A DNA stretch of 14,418 nt. It comes from JANLQB01 sp043735935. Lineage in GTDB: Bacteria > Verrucomicrobiota > Verrucomicrobiia > Chthoniobacterales > Chthoniobacteraceae. The stretch covers positions 1 to 14,418 of the forward strand of contig JAYTDO010000481.1 of the NCBI GenBank assembly GCA_043735935.1, in the 5' to 3' direction. Shown piece after piece: positions 13,339 to 14,418 of the stretch. Both the position numbers and the translations under genes were made by a program. Every line of letters begins with the position of its first letter. Within the stretch, counting starts at the first letter, position 1. A model generated the notes under the pieces. The model was given only the letters and a program-made list of their open reading frames with translations. It did no database searches and had not been told where the DNA came from.

Positions 13339-14418
13339 TTCACTCTGGCAACTCGACGCCGTCACGCTTGGCCCCGGGCGACTCCGCGACGTATCGCTCG
13401 CGATCCCGCGCGGCGTCACGGCCGTGCTCGGCTGGTCGGGTGCGGGAAAAACTTCGCTCATCCATGTGCTGGTCGGTTTTGAGAAACCAAGTGCCGGCAC
13501 GCTCCGCGGCAGCCCGAGCATCGCATGGGTGCCGCAAAACGGTGGTCTATGGGCGCATTGCACGGCGAGGGAACATCTCGAAATCGCGCGCCGTTCGGGC
13601 GACGGAATCGACGGTTTGCTCGCGGCATTCGATCTTCAAAATCGATCTGCTGCGCGGCCTCACGAACTCTCGGAGGGCGAACAATCGCGCCTCGCCGTGG
13701 CCCGAGCGCTGGCTGCCTCCGCGGATGTGCTGGTGATGGACGAACCGCTCGTCCACGTCGATCCGGCGCGGGCTGGCAAATACTGGCGCGTGATCCGCGA
13801 TCACGTCGCGCGCACTTCCGCTTCTCTCGTCTTTTCCACGCACGAACCCGGCGCCGCCCTCGCCGAAGCCCGGCACGTCATCTGCCTGAGCGAAGGTCGT
13901 GTGTTGCATGTCGGCGACGCCCTCGCGCTTTACGCAGAGCCTCCCACGCCGACGCTCATGGACTGCCTGGGACCCGGAAACTGGTTTACGGCCGACGAAG
14001 CGCGTCTTTGGCTCCCAAGTCTCGCGGATGGCGGTTGCGTGCGCCCGGAGCGACTCGTTGTCGATCCCGCGGAGGCCGGAGATTTCGCCGTCGAATCCCA
14101 GCACTTTCGCGGATCGTTCGCCGAACTGGCGCTGCGCCATGAGGCTTCCGGCGAGAGACGCGTGATCGTTCACCGGCCCCCTTCGGCCAGTCTCGCGGCC
14201 GGGATGCGCGTCGCATTGCGAATCATCAGCGTCTGGCTGGCGATCGTGTTTTTAACGGCGTGTCACCGGCCTTCCGCGGCGGTGCTGACGGCGAGGGAGT
14301 GGCGCACCTGGCAGCTTCCGCCCGCCGGTCCATCGCTTCCCACGCCGCGCAGCGTGACGATGGGGAACCACGACGAACTCGCCGTGCTCGACACCGCCGG
14401 CCGCGTCACCATCTACAA
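13328..14418 (+). CDS. ABC transporter ATP-binding protein (FbpC/PotA-like), frame open into a lipoprotein at window edge
   Basis: The ATPase that powers the importer. From ATG 13328 it shows Walker A GWSGAGKT (residues 35-42), Q-loop WVPQ (Gln70), a signature LSEGEQSRLAVARAL (114-128) that departs from LSGGQ, Walker B VLVMDEP (134-140), and an H-loop STHEPG with His172. A C-terminal region resembling a TOBE domain follows (CVRPERLVV near 237-245, then RGSFAELALRHEASGERRVIV). The domain should end near residue 298. No stop codon follows: the same frame continues through a lipoprotein signal peptide (Met293-Cys312) and about 50 more residues to the window end. An alternative start at ATG 13316 adds four residues. 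Overlap with the permease gene is 11 or 23 bases. Either this is a fusion, or an in-frame internal start (14204) gives the lipoprotein, or an indel removed the stop. Confidence 0.82.
   Translation, partial: MANDSLWQLDAVTLGPGRLRDVSLAIPRGVTAVLGWSGAGKTSLIHVLVGFEKPSAGTLRGSPSIAWVPQNGGLWAHCTAREHLEIARRSGDGIDGLLAAFDLQNRSAARPHELSEGEQSRLAVARALAASADVLVMDEPLVHVDPARAGKYWRVIRDHVARTSASLVFSTHEPGAALAEARHVICLSEGRVLHVGDALALYAEPPTPTLMDCLGPGNWFTADEARLWLPSLADGGCVRPERLVVDPAEAGDFAVESQHFRGSFAELALRHEASGERRVIVHRPPSASLAAGMRVALRIISVWLAIVFLTACHRPSAAVLTAREWRTWQLPPAGPSLPTPRSVTMGNHDELAVLDTAGRVTIY
14204..14418 (+). CDS. Lipoprotein, possibly NHL-type beta-propeller, 3'-truncated by window edge (same frame as ATPase)
   Basis: From the in-frame ATG at 14204 the peptide MRVALRIISVWLAIVFLTAC is a complete lipoprotein signal: two Arg, a hydrophobic core and lipobox LTAC with the Cys at position 20. 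The mature part continues with REWRTWQLPPAGPSLPTPRS and then VTMGNHDELAVLDTAGRVTIY, a blade-like pattern of PR-hydrophobic-GxxDELxVLDxxGR as in NHL/propeller proteins. Only about 71 residues are inside the window, so domain count and stop are unknown. There is no clear Shine-Dalgarno, and the ATPase frame reads through into it without a stop. As a separate gene it would be a surface or periplasmic lipoprotein of the same operon. As a fusion, the signal would become an internal membrane segment, with Cys312 probably not acylated. Confidence 0.55.
   Translation, partial: MRVALRIISVWLAIVFLTACHRPSAAVLTAREWRTWQLPPAGPSLPTPRSVTMGNHDELAVLDTAGRVTIY

Overview
This is a GC-rich stretch from a Gram-negative bacterium, shown by a TolC-type outer-membrane lipoprotein, an outer-membrane beta-barrel ending in Phe and an RND pump. 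The mix of genes, and starts that mostly lack a clear Shine-Dalgarno sequence, would fit Verrucomicrobiota. That placement is inference; no marker gene in the window proves it. No rRNA, tRNA, CRISPR array, transposase or integrase was seen.

Left edge (1-1894, + strand): the 3' three quarters of a glycogen debranching enzyme (GlgX/isoamylase, GH13), followed after 5 bases by a short ribosome hibernation factor (HPF/RaiA). HPF converges on the next block with only 13 bases between stop codons.

Middle (1908-9195, - strand, read right to left): a small secreted PepSY-like protein with its own terminator; a MetA/phenol-type outer-membrane barrel with its own terminator; then a tripartite efflux system made of a TolC-type lipoprotein, a short membrane-fusion adaptor 4 bases later, and a CzcA/CusA-type RND pump. 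The pump is separated from the adaptor by 408 bases, which hold a long inverted repeat and what may be a fragment of a beta-propeller gene. The pump's TM4 motif differs from classical CzcA.

Right part (9401-14418, + strand): a tightly packed operon starting divergently from the PepSY gene. It encodes a membrane-anchored coiled-coil protein with a four-cysteine cluster, then a substrate-binding protein, permease and ATPase of an Fe(III)-type ABC importer. Junctions are abutting (TAA/GTG), overlapping by 4 bases (ATGA), and overlapping by 11 or 23 bases. The ATPase frame has no stop codon. It runs straight into a complete lipoprotein signal peptide and the first blade of what looks like an NHL-type propeller protein, still open at the window edge. 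This junction is the most unusual feature of the window.

In function, the middle block exports something, probably a metal cation, across both membranes, while the right block probably imports one (iron is the best guess) and adds a surface lipoprotein. Co-function of the coiled-coil protein with the importer is inferred only from operon structure.
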